Below, in pieces: positions 37,165-48,700 of a DNA stretch of 64,000 nt. The notes beneath the pieces are model-generated. The model worked only from the letters and a program-made list of their open reading frames with translations, was not told where the DNA came from and did not search any database. Each line of letters opens with the position of its first letter. The stretch's first letter is position 1. Source of the stretch: Castor canadensis (Eukaryota; Chordata; Mammalia; Rodentia; Castoridae); the NCBI RefSeq assembly GCF_047511655.1, contig NC_133397.1:42050001-42114000 (forward strand), in the 5' to 3' direction. The position numbers and the translations under genes were made by a program.

Positions 37165-38471
37165 TATTTTTTATTTATTTATTTATTTATTTTTATTCAT
37201 TTATTCATAAGTGCATACATTGTTTGAGCCATTTCTCCCCGCTGCTTCCTGCTCCCTCCATCTGCCCCCCACAGAAGGAGGTTCCAGATAGAACCTGTTC
37301 TGCTCCTTTCTCCAATTTTGTTGAAGAGAAGACATAAGCAATAATAAGAAAGACATAGCATTTTTGCTAGTTGAGATAAGGATAGCTATACAGAGAGATT
37401 CCTAGCATTGCTTCCATGCACAAGTGTATTACAATCTGAATTGATTCATCTCTACCTGAACTCTTCACTACTTCCCAGTCACCTTCCCATATTGACCTCT
37501 GTCATTTTGTGGTTACTGTATTAGCTCCTCTGCAGTGGGGACATCAAACACTTTCATGTTTTGGGTTTCCTACCTATCCCTATTCCTCCCATATGTGCTC
37601 TTCCCTTAGTGTGTGACCCAAGTCCAACAACATTGCTGCATTTGCCCTAGATCTAAAGTCTGCATATGAGGGAGAACATACGATTTTTGGTCTTTTAAGC
37701 CTGGCTAACCTCGCTCAAGATGATGTTCTCCAGGTCCATCCATTTACTTGAGAATGATAAGATTTCATTCTTTTTCATTGCTGAGTAAAACTCCATTGTG
37801 AATAAGTACCACATTTTTAAAATCCATTCGTCAGTAGTGGGGCATCTTGGCTGTTTCCATAACTGGCTATTGTGAATAGTGCTGCAATAAACATGGGTGT
37901 GCAGGTGCCTCTGGAGTAACCTGAGTCACATTCCTTTGGGTACATCCATAGGAGTGTGATTGCTGGATCATATGGCAGGTCTATGTTTAGATTTTTTAAG
38001 AAGCCTCTATATTGTTTTTCAGAGTGGTTGCACTAGCTTGCATTCCCACCAGCAGTGTACAAGGGTTCCTTTTTCCCCACACCCTCACCAACACCTTTTG
38101 TTGGTTGTATTTTTGATCATGCTTATTCTAACAGGGGTGAGGTGGAATCTTAGTGTGGTTTTGATTTGCATTTCCTTTATGGCCAGGGATGGTGAGCATT
38201 TTTTCATGTGTTTTTTGGCCATTTGAATTTCTTCTTTTGAGAAAGTTCTGTTTAGTTCAGTCACCCATTTTTTATTGGTTCATTGATTTTTGGAGGGTTT
38301 AGTTTTTTTAAGTTCCCTGCATATTCTGGTTATCAGTCCTTTGTCTGATGTGTAGCTAGAAAATATTCTCTCCCACCCTGTGAGTGGTCTCTTCAGTTTA
38401 GAGACCATTTCTTTTGTTGCACAGAAGCTTTTTAGTTTTATGTAGTCCCATTTGTCCATCAGGGATACTCT
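37153..38471 (-). mobile_element. 5'-truncated L1, about 1.3 kb, with target-site duplication
   Basis: GGATACTCT is found at 37156-37164 and at 38463-38471. It extends to CA(A/G)GGATACTCT with one mismatch. Just inside the left copy is an expanded TTTA/T tail (37165-37205), the reverse of the poly-A tail. It leads into the L1 3' UTR and the end of ORF2, read antisense. Phrases include GCTGCAATAAACATGGGTGT, GGATCATATGGCAGG and TGCATTCCCACCAGCAG. The frame is interrupted. It is truncated at its 5' end, at the right edge. Confidence 0.9.
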
Positions 38472-38800
38472 CCTTTTCTTGCCGTTGGACATCAGAAGTG
38501 CAGGTTCTCCAGTCTTTGAACTTAGAGACTTGTGCCAGCAGCTCCCTGCATTCTCAGGCCCTTGGTCTTGGACTGAGAATTACACTAGCAGCTTCCTTCA
38601 TTCTGAAGCCTTTGCATTTGAACTGACTCATGCTATCATGGTTCCCGGTTCTCCCTATTATAGATGGTCTATTGTGGATCTTCTCAGCCTCTGTCTTCAC
38701 CTGAACCAATTTCCCAAAGAAATTTCATCCATACATCTCCATATATAGTTATCCTATTCATTCCGCTTCTTTAGAGAAGTCTGACTAATGCATTGGGTCT
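38472..38800 (+). mobile_element. Old LTR-like interspersed repeat, right part
   Basis: This continues the repeat begun at 36965. It has two imperfect internal modules (CTTGTGCCAGCAGCTCCCTG and CACTAGCAGCTTCCTTCATT) and the terminal AAGTCTGACTAATGCA near 38790. The element length without the L1 is about 530 bases. Confidence 0.6.
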
Positions 38801-38964
38801 GGGCTTAGAAAGAGGCCTAGAACACAAAGTGTGGCACAGTGAGGGGCACCTGAGGAATAAAAGGAAGTATGGGACAGGATTAGATCTCTGAACCTTGAAA
38901 GTCAGGCACTGGAACTGAAAAATGGTGTATTGAAATCTATAGTTTTTGTAAGATTAGTTTTGAG

Positions 38965-39020
38965 AACCAAGAACTGCCATATAGTAGGTGTTTAATAAAT
39001 ACTTGGTAAATGAATTGGAA
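38965..39020 (+). mobile_element. L2/MIR 3' terminus
   Basis: CCATATAGTAGGTGTTTAAT followed by AAATACTTGGTAAATGAATT is the L2/MIR tail. Confidence 0.6.
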
Positions 39021-39189
39021 AGAAAAAGGATTGAAGGTGGAAAGGAGATAAAGTGAAGAAATTCAGGCCTGAGATGATAGATTCTTTCCTTCTCACACTA
39101 TCACTTTTCCTGTTAAAGGGTAGAATGTCAATGGAAAGAGGATTTACTGGATGTCTGCGTTGTGTTATTATCACCTCCTTTGCAAATTC

Positions 39190-39345
39190 CCACAGTGGTT
39201 ATTGTACTGGGAGGCATTTATCCCAATGCCTACTTTTGCATAGGCACTGTTTTGTTTTGAAGTCTATCTCTTACACCTTGCCCAGTGCCAGACATATAGT
39301 AAGAGCTCAGTCAACATGCACTGAACGTGTGCCATGGAAGGCCTG
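39190..39345 (+). mobile_element. L2 3' end fragment
   Basis: CTTGCCCAGTGCCAGACATA, then TAGTAAGAGCTCAGTCAAC, match the final L2 segment. Confidence 0.55.
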
Positions 39346-40539
39346 ATATTCTCAATGAGTACTTGAGAATGTTTACTTTCTGCCCTTATCCCTAAAGCTG
39401 GTAGACTGGATAAGGTGGAAAGGATAGTTGTGTCTTTTTAATCCTTGTCTTTTAACTTAGTTGGGTCTAATGACTCTAGGCTTTCATTATAAAATATCAC
39501 TTTGGTTAACACTTCAACACACGCTCTATTCTGGCAGTGAGTGGTTTTGAGAATTTAAATCCTAAGAACTACCAACAGAGACACCATGGGCTGAATGTTG
39601 GCTCTGAAGAGATTTTGTAATTCTAAATTGTTTCAGTATTATTGGGATTCTTGGTGTTGAGAGTGGCAAGGGATATAGCAGTCAGTAATGATGCAGAGTC
39701 AGGAGAGGCAGGAGTTAAATAGTGCTCTTTGCCCCATTTAATAGTGTGTTATAGCCACTGCCACAAATTTGATTTGAACAATTTCTATTTTTCCTGGTAA
39801 AGATGTTATTACAGGTCAATCATTTCCATAAGTGAGAGCACATTTCTGGTGTATACTACACTGACAGATGGCTAGAAGACCTCTCTTTCATGATCCCAGG
39901 CGGGATAAAAAGGCAATTTACTACCTATAGGACACTGGGTACACTGGTAATGGAAGAGAATCATTCTTATACAAATAACTCAGTGTTTGAATCTGAACTA
40001 TCAAATGAATCTGAGCTATAGCCAAATCAATTTGATAAACCATCAGAATACGATTATACTGGCTCCAGCCTGCAAACACAATGCATTAAATTTTCCCCAC
40101 AGGAAACTGTTTCCCAAGGAAACAACAATTGCTTGATTGCTTAAAAAAAAACCCAGCTTGAGTGAGTTCAGAATGGTGAGAACTTAGATAGCTGCTGATG
40201 TTCAAGGTCAAGACTCATGAGGGGGAAGTGAGGATGCTGCTCCTTTGAAATATGGCGGAGTTTGCCTGTGTGCCCCTGGCTTCTCTGCCAGGGGCAGCTC
40301 TGAATGAAACAGCTCATTCTCACTTCAGGTGTTAGAGGCTCTCTGTTCTTCACTTGGCTAGAAATTTTGCTTTTAGGAAAAGAGTTATGATCAGTTTGGG
40401 TGAATTCCCCCTAATTTGTGTAAAATCCCTGTGTGTATGGGTTGGGGACAAAGCATGAGGCTGTGGGGGAGATAGATTGGCTGTGGAGAAGGCATTTTGG
40501 AGTTTGGGAAAGGCTTCCTGACAGTCAACATTGGTTCTA

Positions 40540-40735
40540 TAGCAGGGATTCTTAAAGTCCTCTCTGGACCAGCAGCTTCAGTTTCACCAGGTAAGTTGCT
40601 AGAGATGTTACTTCTTAGGCCTCGAAGACTGATCTGAATCAAATATGCTTGGGATGGAATTAGCGATCTAAAATATTAAAGGCCTTCCAGGTGATTTTGC
40701 TACACAACTGAATTTAGAACCATTGCTGTGGAACA
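40540..40735 (-). mobile_element. MER20-type hAT DNA transposon fossil
   Basis: Antisense MER20 wording is visible: CTGGACCAGCAGCTTCAG, TTTCACCAGGTAAGTTGC, CCTTCCAGGTGATTTTGC and a terminal GAACCATTG. It is short, non-autonomous and ancient. Confidence 0.65.
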
Positions 40736-41707
40736 GTTGAGAATCACTCATAGCTGAGGTGGCTCATAGCTGGGTTCTACTCTGGGAATTACCCTATCTG
40801 ATTTACCAAGATATGCCTTCTTCTTAGGGACAGCCTGCACCTGACGACTGTTTATGTAGAGTCATAGCCCCTTGCTTTAATCCAGTACAACTATGAAGAC
40901 CCATCCTAATTCCAGAGCTCTCTGTGTGATTGCTGAGCCTTCTACAAAAGCATTGCAGTTCATTTTCCTTCTTAGCCAGGTTCTGTTTCCATTAACCATT
41001 CCCATATACCTTGATAGCACTTTTCAGTAAACCTCCTGAATTCAAATATTGGTATCAGTCTTATCTGACCCAAGACACAGCCTAACGTGAGTGACATCCA
41101 CTGTGAGCTGAGCAGCCTACACATCCACTCATGACACCTGAGGATGGCTGGTCCTCTGCACACCTACACAAGCTGTCCTCAGGCCAAGTTTTGCTGAGTT
41201 GGCACACCAGATTGTGGAAGTAGGAAATGAGATAGGTTTTCATCTGTTTGCATTGAAAGCTAGCAGGGAGAGAGGCTTGAAGGACATTTAGACTAACCTA
41301 AAAGCCCCAGAAGGGAAGGCTTGACTTTAAAGTGATCAACCTGCCCCTGAGGGAAGGAGAAGGAAACTAGCAATTATAGGCTGGGCTTTCAGCCAGGGTC
41401 TTGCACATATATCCTCATGCATTGAGATGAAAAGACATGAGAATGTATTATTACTCTGTACCCTTTAGAGTCAAGAGAAGTACTTCTTAATTCCATGGGA
41501 TTCTCTAAAGTATTATTCACATAAAATTCTGGCTGTGTATTCCCATAGTAAAGGGGATGATAAAGCCAACCTATAACTACAGGACCTTGTGGAACTGCTT
41601 CTGCTGGTGACAGCCCCTTTTTTTGCTTGCATTCCTAGCAGGGCTGGCTGCAGAACTTGAATTTTGTGTTCTCTGTTATATATTATTTTTTGAGGTAGTG
41701 TTTGTAG

Positions 41708-42190
41708 TTTTATGTAAGCACAAACACGTAAAATGTGCACATGAGCCGGTGATCTCCATTTTCTTTGATGGACAGCCTCACATTGGGATTGGTGACTCTG
41801 ATGACCAGCTGGGCTGCTCTTTCCATGATGGTTTTGAGGTTCTTGGAAGAACTATTGTGAGTGAGCTCAGCCTGGTAAGACTTGCTGCACATCAGGAGAA
41901 TGTCCTACTCTTGACATTGGCATTGGGAACCAGGAAATTGTGGAAGCCACGGGGCAGCATATGCATTGTTTTCTTGTTCCTATAACTAGTGTTGGGCGTC
42001 AAGCTCTGGCCCTTGAATCTTTTCCACACCCTGTTGTCAATATCTCTCTGCCAGTTATACTCAGTTTAACATATTGGTCAGAACTTCTTGGTCCTTTTTT
42101 TTTTGGCAATTTGGGCTTCCCAAGAGGTCTGAAGGTAGTAGAAGATGGTGGCCACCTCCATTGGCAGCAACAAGGAAAAGCTCTGTTACA
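41708..42190 (-). pseudogene. RPL32: Processed pseudogene of ribosomal protein L32
   Basis: Read on the minus strand, this stretch aligns without introns to the RPL32 mRNA. From upstream come a degraded N-terminal part (FRPLGKPKLPKKK-like), then text for the RRRFKGQ and HMLPSGF region with frame shifts. Next is a clear C-terminal block, [18 protein letters not shown] and [14 protein letters not shown], at 41745-41892. It ends with the 3' UTR phrase GCTCATGTGCACATTTT. RPL32 is a 135-residue component of the large ribosomal subunit. This copy has lost its start codon, carries indels and an early TGA, and extends past the normal stop, so it cannot make L32. The A-rich remains near 41690-41710 are consistent with a decayed poly-A tail. 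It lies in FSHR intron 8 on the same strand as FSHR. Boundaries are approximate. Confidence 0.92.
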
Positions 42191-42201
42191 ACACTCGTGA
42201 G

Positions 42202-42300
42202 GACCAGCAGTATGGCTCATATGGTAAAGAGCTTGCTAAACAAGAATGAGGTCCTGAGTTCAAACCCTGGCACTGCAAAAAACAAAAACAAAAAAACTAA
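42202..42300 (+). mobile_element. ID-type SINE arm
   Basis: GAGGACCAGCAGTATGGCTC is followed by GTAAAGAGCTTGCTAAACAA, a GAGGTCCTGAGTTCAAACCC segment and an A-rich tail. It is a tRNA-derived element of the same type as the right arm at 62180-62275. It sits about 12 bp beyond the RPL32 pseudogene. Confidence 0.8.
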
Positions 42301-42559
42301 TCCAAAACAAACAACATTCTTTCAAGATATTTTGTGTGGTGCCTGGTGTGAGGCCTGCTTATACACCCTCAGGAGATCCTCTGTGCCATGTTTAGGTATT
42401 ACTGGCTTGTGTTCTTAGGGCAAAAGGCTGTTGTTGATAATTATTCTCCCTTCTATTTCAGTTTGCTACCAGTTGCAGGGAGCCTTATGAATAACCGTTA
42501 GATGTTTAAGTAGCTGTATGTGTGGAAGCATGCTATGGTGGGGAACGCCTGGGAATGTG

Positions 42560-42680
42560 AGGCAGAAGAGCTAGTTCCTGGCCTCATCTCTGCAGCTACA
42601 GCTGGAGTATAGTCTTTAACAGGCCACTTCCCTCCTCTGGTCCTGGATTCTCCAGGTGGATAATAACCGAGTTACGGATC
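42560..42680 (+). mobile_element. MIR SINE fragment
   Basis: GAGCTAGTTCCTGGCCTCAT, a CACTTCCCTCCTCTGG segment and GGATAATAACCG are in MIR order. Confidence 0.45.
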
Positions 42681-43524
42681 ATGTCCAGTATAAACATTTT
42701 CATGAGCAGACAGTGGATTAAGGTGCTATAGATTCAATATTGCACCACGGAAAGGTGACCCCTCAATTGATGAATTCTGCCATGAACAGATAGTGGTACC
42801 TATTCAGAAACATCTAAAACTCTTAGAATTTTTAGTTAAGTAAAAATGGAAAAACTGCTACCCATCTAAAGTACATCAGAAATATTTTGTCAGTCTAATA
42901 GTCTTCCGAGTACTCTAAAATCTGGGAGCATTAAGCATTATAAGTTATAAGTACTCTGTATCTTGAACTCTGGTTCTGCATTCCTGGCACTCTCCATTTG
43001 TTAGGCCTGGGTACTTCATATTTCATAGCACATATCGTGACATGATATATTAAATTGGACATTTAATTATTAGTAAATACCCAATTATTCTTCTTCTCTG
43101 ATGTCCCCCATGACAAGAGTTTATAATTTCTGGAAGGGGTGAATTCAAGTATGCTATATATCTGATACATTGTTAAGAACCTTTGTAAATGCTGCAATGT
43201 ACCCTCACCCAGCACAATAGTAAAGGAAAAAAGAATATATACTTTCTGGGAGGGAGAACCTTCTTTTATTTCCTACATTATACATAGGGCACAAGGTTGT
43301 GTTACCAATGAATGAAAGATAAATATGTATGCATATACACATGTATATATGTCTATAATAATACATGTATGTATGTGCATTTGTACATGCTTTTAAGCTT
43401 CAGACTATAATAGGAAATAGATATTACTGTTTTTGCTGATTTTTAGGTGAGGAAAACAAAGCTTAGAGAGGAAAATGAATTGGTTTTAAACTGAGGCAGT
43501 CTGCTTTAACTATGCCAATGATAT

Positions 43525-43960
43525 ATCCTTTTTTTATTGTTGTGCTGGGTGGGGGTACATTTACAAAGGTCCTTACAATGTATCAAATATATCATACTTG
43601 GATTCATCTCCTCCCCTGCTCTCCTTTATTCCTCCCTGACCCCATTCCTGGAACAGTTTCAACAGGTGTCATTTTGCATTTACATACTGTGTACACAGTA
43701 TTTGCATCATATTCACCCTCCTACTCCCTTGCCCCTCCACCACCCCCTCCCATTAGTACCACTCCCCTCCAACCCCCAGGCAGGACCTGTTCTGTCCTCC
43801 TGTTCTCTGATTTTGTAGAGGAGAAAGAAAAAAAATGACATTTTTGCTTGTTTGAGATAAAGGTAGCTACCCAGGGAGTTTCCTTGTGATAGTTCCATGT
43901 ATATATGTACTATAACTCCAGTTGGTTCATCTCCTCTGCTATGTCTTTTTTGTGCCTGTC
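43525..43960 (-). mobile_element. 5'-truncated L1 3' end
   Basis: A T-rich start is followed by TGTGCTGGGTGGGGGTACAT and GCATTTACATACTGTGTACA. After a CCCTCC-rich part comes GAGATAAAGGTAGCTACCC. The first 230 bases match the L1 3' UTR type at 59042-59322, and the rest resembles 8548-8917. I found no convincing target-site duplication. Confidence 0.75.
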
Positions 43961-44839
43961 TCAAGCCAGGCATGCTGGAATAATCTTTGAATTTGGTCAG
44001 GATGATAAATCTATCTTAAAACATATGTTGTCCCATGTAGGGGGCATCGTATACTATTTTTATTCAATAATAAACATTTGTTGAGTTCCTGTTCTGCCCT
44101 ACAGGGAATAATTCTAGAGATACAGATTCTAGCTTTTAAAGGAATAAAAGCTGTGTAGTAGAAATAAAAATGATGTTGGTAGATGGTAGGTAGGTAGGTA
44201 GAGAGATAACCATACCTGGAAGCCGATGTTGACTGCCAAATGAAAGGTACAGGTATCTGACTACCCAGTGTCTGAATTGACCTAGGCGGGCTGCATTAAG
44301 GGTCATCTAGTAAAGCTAATAGATTTATTCACATGCTTACTCTTTGCTCATCATTCTTTCTTGTACCTCATTCTTTCTTTCTGGGTGCCTTTCTTCTTCC
44401 TGAAGTGGATTTTTCAGTAAATTTAGGAAGTCTTCCTTATAGTCCAAGAAAATACATTTTAGAAAGCCCTTTGTTATGATGCAGACTGTCCTCCCACTCC
44501 TAAAAGGCACAGGAAGAAGTCACTGATTGGCTGAGGTCATCAGAGAGGCTTGAAGAGAACATGGGACTTAAAGTGACCCTATCAGAAGCCTCAGTATGAA
44601 TAAGAAGAGGGAAAGTTACTTTTGGAGGGAAAGATGGAGTAAGAAGTGCCAACAGGAGGAAAGGTTCCGATGCAGGGATGTGAGGCACTAAATGCATCCC
44701 AATGGATCTGGAAAGAGGATCCAAAAATAAGGTGCATGTGAGTCTCATTGGGGTAAATAATGTGCGTGTAGGTTTACTGTGTGTTGAGGGTGAGGAAGGA
44801 GACTTGAACTGTACCTTCCAGGGAAGAGTCAGTCCAGTT

Positions 44840-45030
44840 TGACTTTAATTCCCTATTATAAAACTTGTATAACTTTGAGTGAGTTAGTAAACCCCTCCAT
44901 GGAATACAGTTTTTCCTTCTCTAAAATGGCAATAATAGCTCTTACTACCAAAGATTATTATGAGAATTAAATGAGAAAACACATCTTAGCTTCTTAGAAC
45001 ACTATCTATCATTTGGTAACTGCTTATTAC
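44840..45030 (+). mobile_element. MIR SINE
   Basis: CTTTGAGTGAGTTAGTAAAC, CTCTAAAATGGCAATAATAG and ATTATGAGAATTAAATGAG match the MIR 3' half. An (ATT)n run follows at about 45033-45050. Confidence 0.65.
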
Positions 45031-45239
45031 ATATTATTATTATTATTATTGTTTTTGCCACTTTACTGAAAGTCAGACTGGATCAGCCCTAAATGGTCCC
45101 TAAAAATCTTTTCAGATGACATGAATAAAAATGACCATGCTTTCCAGGTCTGTCTTGGAAGCTTCTTTGAGCTGGAGAGAGTTGACTTCTAACTTCTACA
45201 AGCTGAGCTCTTTTGCACACAAACGGGGAGAGTTACTCA

Positions 45240-45427
<188 letters not shown>

Positions 45428-45496
45428 AGCTCATCTAGTTGGGTTCCATTGAATGCACGGTTGTGAATTTCTTGAATCCCATTCTTAGTCAGCCGT
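45428..45496 (-). CDS. FSHR: FSHR exon 7: leucine-rich repeat with two unusual arginines
   Basis: This is a 69-base, phase 2 exon between TTTATTTCAG and GTAAGTA. It encodes residues 176 to 198 (RLTKNGIQEIHN, then RAFNGTQLDEL). The NGT sequon at Asn191 and Ala189 are intact. Ala189 is the site of a human loss-of-function variant. Lys179, a residue that helps the receptor tell FSH from LH, is also present. Residues 176 and 188 are Arg, encoded CGG and CGT. I recall Trp and Cys, TGG and TGT, in human and mouse. Both changes are single T-to-C transitions. The LH and TSH receptors have other residues at these sites, so the fold probably tolerates the change. Confidence 0.98.
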
Positions 45497-46789
45497 CTGA
45501 AATAAAAGGCCCATTAAAAAAAACCAATGACACCAGATTCAAACAATACAGGGGTTTCATAATTGGAAGCACTGGGGCAAGGTCAGACAGCACAGGTTAG
45601 TGGCATAAATAAAATGCCAGTCTTAAAGCTTGGGGATGAGAGTGCGAGGGAGACTGATTTATCACTGTATAACCTTTTATAACTTTTGAGTTTGCATTAT
45701 GTACATGTATTATCTATTGAATAAATGAAATTTAATTTTAAAAAGGCACACCTCGTGGATCTTCTAACTATAAGGTCTGTGCATGCATCACTCATGTACA
45801 GAAAAGATGTTACAAGAGGAGCAGATGAAGGTCTTTTGTGTCTTGAAGGACAGAAATTGTACAATTATTGAACACATGTTTCTAAGACAGAGAAAGAACA
45901 TTTTGTGTCACCTTTCTCTAAGGCCTTAAGCATTTCACCCATGCTCACCCACAGCAGCGGGCCTGACTATCATCAAAAAGTTGATCTAATTAAGTTGTCA
46001 GACAACCTGAGCATCTCCTGTGACCTGTAAGGCTCTGGTTATTGGGGGTTTGTGGAGGTGGCTGTGGGTTAAGTCAGAAGGGGAGAGAAATCAATTACAG
46101 AGACTGTGGGTTGTGGCAGGGGAGGTGGTGTGAGTGGACATGGGGGAGACTCTGGAGAGGTGGGGTGAGTGTAGAACTGTCATGCTCATTGTGCTAAGAA
46201 GGTCAGGGAGCAGCTTTGCCTGGACAGGGTTGCCCAAGGACACCTTGGGCCGACAGCTCTGCTTTGTTCTGCTCCTGAGTAGATCTGAAAACAAAAACAG
46301 ACATCCAAGGTCGGGGGAGCTTATTCTGAGGAGCCTCTAACCACCTGCTCTTGTTTTGCTGTCAGGTTCTTTTCCCTGTCAGACTCAGTGGGTTTACAAA
46401 TAACACTGTTCAAAAAGCTGACCCAGAGAAGCTGCTGTGTATTCGGGACTTTGACTATTTTCTAGGCTGCAATGCATAACTAGAAAATGCTTAAAATCAA
46501 AGGAGAACAACTGTAGGTTTTTCCTCTTCCTGAAAGCCAGTTAACTAAAAAATCCAGAAAGGAGTAAGGAAAATCTTTTACAACATTAGCAACCAAACGG
46601 TGGGTTCTAATGGCAAAGATGTGGCTGTGCACCGCTATCCTGCTCCACCTACCTACCAGGAAAAGGCCTCTCCTACTGATCTAGACTCCAGACTTGTCAG
46701 CCTGTCTCATGGTGATGAGAGCTACTGGGGAAGTTGCCTCGAATCTATGGGATGCATATCCCTAGGGGGTGTGGGGTCAAACACAAGGC

Positions 46790-47135
46790 TCAACAAACTC
46801 TTCCTATAAATTGCCAAAGAATAAGTTTTAGGTTTTATGGGCCAAGAGGCAATATTAAAGATGTTATGTACTGTATATAGGTTCTTATAAACAATTTTCA
46901 CAGATTTTATTGACCAAATTCAAACTATAATAATTATAGAGTACAACTATTTTTCTGTTGTAATATATCTCTACTATTAAAAAAGAATAGAAGTTTCTTG
47001 AGGGGGAAGGATAACATTTTGCATAATTTAAGTTCAATGTCAGTGTTTCCCATCACTAATATGTTCAGTTGTTAAAAAACAATCGTACTTCACAGCTGGC
47101 TTTGGCCTGTGAACTGTAGTTGGCTGACCCTTTGT
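46790..47135. mobile_element. hAT-type (MER) DNA transposon fossil, near full length
   Basis: The ends are complementary in character: CTCAACAAACTCTTCCTATA at the left and GAACTGTAGTTGGCTGACCC at the right. A GGTTTTATGGGCC segment lies inside the left end. It is the same family as 3120-3320. The middle is AT-rich and diverged. Confidence 0.6.
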
Positions 47136-48478
47136 CTACCCCAAGGAGTGTGCAGATCCACATAGACTATACCTATTTGTCTATAGACAAGATAATTAAT
47201 CTTTCTGCACATAGATGTCCTGCAAAGAGATATTGCTGTGATTAAACACAATGTGGTCTCATTTTAAAAAATAAAATTATTGTGTTCGAAGTAGCCATTT
47301 GTCTTTATGGATTTCACAATCAATATGTACCACCATGTGGCAAAGGCGATGGCATTTTTTTTATGCCAACAATGGATTGTTACACAAAAAACAAATTATG
47401 TCCAGAACTCCTGCCCTTGGGTTTCTGTTAGACTATAAGGCACTCAAACTACTAACAAAGGGAAGCCATGTTCACTTTTAGTTGTTTAAGATAGGGAGTA
47501 GATGTTTTAAAACTTGATGGTGTTTATGACAATGACAACCTTGGCAGAGCATCTGCTAAGGAATAACATCAGGGTTTACCTCAATCCTTTTGTGTCCCTG
47601 GGGACAAGACCTTGTCTCACTCAGCAAAGGCTCATCATCCTAAAGTGTGAACGTGCTGGCCTTGGGCCATTAAAACTCACTGAGGGGCAGGCAAGGTAGC
47701 TGGTTGCCAATTGAGGAAGGGAGGAAACACATACAAAGAAAGCCTTTCCTGAGGCCAGAGCATGCTGGGAGCTGTCATGCATGTAACCTCATTTTATGTC
47801 TTCTGAATTAGGCCATTCTTCTAGCAGGACATCACCAGGTGCTTTCCCTGTTCAGCCCCTCTGCTTACTGTGGCACAGCAGGGTGTGAAAGGGTTCAGAG
47901 GCCTCCACTCCTTGGCCATTTACTGCTCTTATCCCTGAGACACTATTCAAGTACTTTATAATCCTTCATTGTTGTGGTGTTTAAAAAATATTATTATGTT
48001 TTTAAAATAGGGCCTTGGAATTTTAGAAGATTTTATGGGATAGAGAGCTTCTTCAGTCATCGGTGCCATTTTGCTCTGATTTTTTTCACTGAGTGCTCTT
48101 GGATGGCCCTCTGAGGAGAAAGTACCCCTATGTTAGATAAAGCACCTAAACTAAGAACAACTAGAGGCTTAAGCTGTGTTGAGTATATGAATCCTGTGAT
48201 TCTTTTACCTATGGATTAAAGAATAGCCAAGGTAAGAAAAATAGATGTCCTCACAAGTGGGAACTTATCCTTTAGAGACATGTCTGAAAAGTGTTGGTTT
48301 TTAAAGGAAAACTATCCTCTCTTGAAAAGTGTGTCCCTAAATTCTAGGGAATCACACTGTCCATAAACGAGGTAGTGAACAACTGACAGGACCTATAGGA
48401 TCTATGCCATTTTTTTTGTAGCTTTAGGCTAACTGTGCATAATAAAGTTTATTAAAAAAACCCAAAATTATAAAAAAT

Positions 48479-48700
48479 CATGCTGGTGGCTCACACCTGT
48501 AATCCTAGCTACTCAGAAGGCAGAGATCAGGTGGATCACAGTTTAAGAACAGCCCTGGGCTGTTCATGGGACCCTATCTTGAAAAAAAAAACACCATTAC
48601 AAAAAAGGACTAGTGGAGTGGCTCAAGGTATAGGCCCTGAGTTCAAACCCCAGTACTGCAAGAAAAAGAAAAGAAAAAAAAAAAACTCAAAAGAAAAAAC
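48479..48700 (+). mobile_element. Dimeric SINE, forward orientation
   Basis: The left monomer begins GCTGGTGGCTCACACCTGTA, continues ATCCTAGCTACTCAG, and runs into an A-rich linker after GACCCTATCTTG. The right monomer has GAGTGGCTCAAGGTATAGGC, then CCTGAGTTCAAACCCCAGTA, and an A-rich tail. Both pol III boxes of the left arm are readable. This family is not typical of mouse or rat. From memory it resembles beaver SINEs. Confidence 0.88.

Noticed and set aside
41623-41985. 120-codon plus-strand open frame
   Set aside because: It is antisense to the RPL32 processed pseudogene and matches no protein family I recognise.
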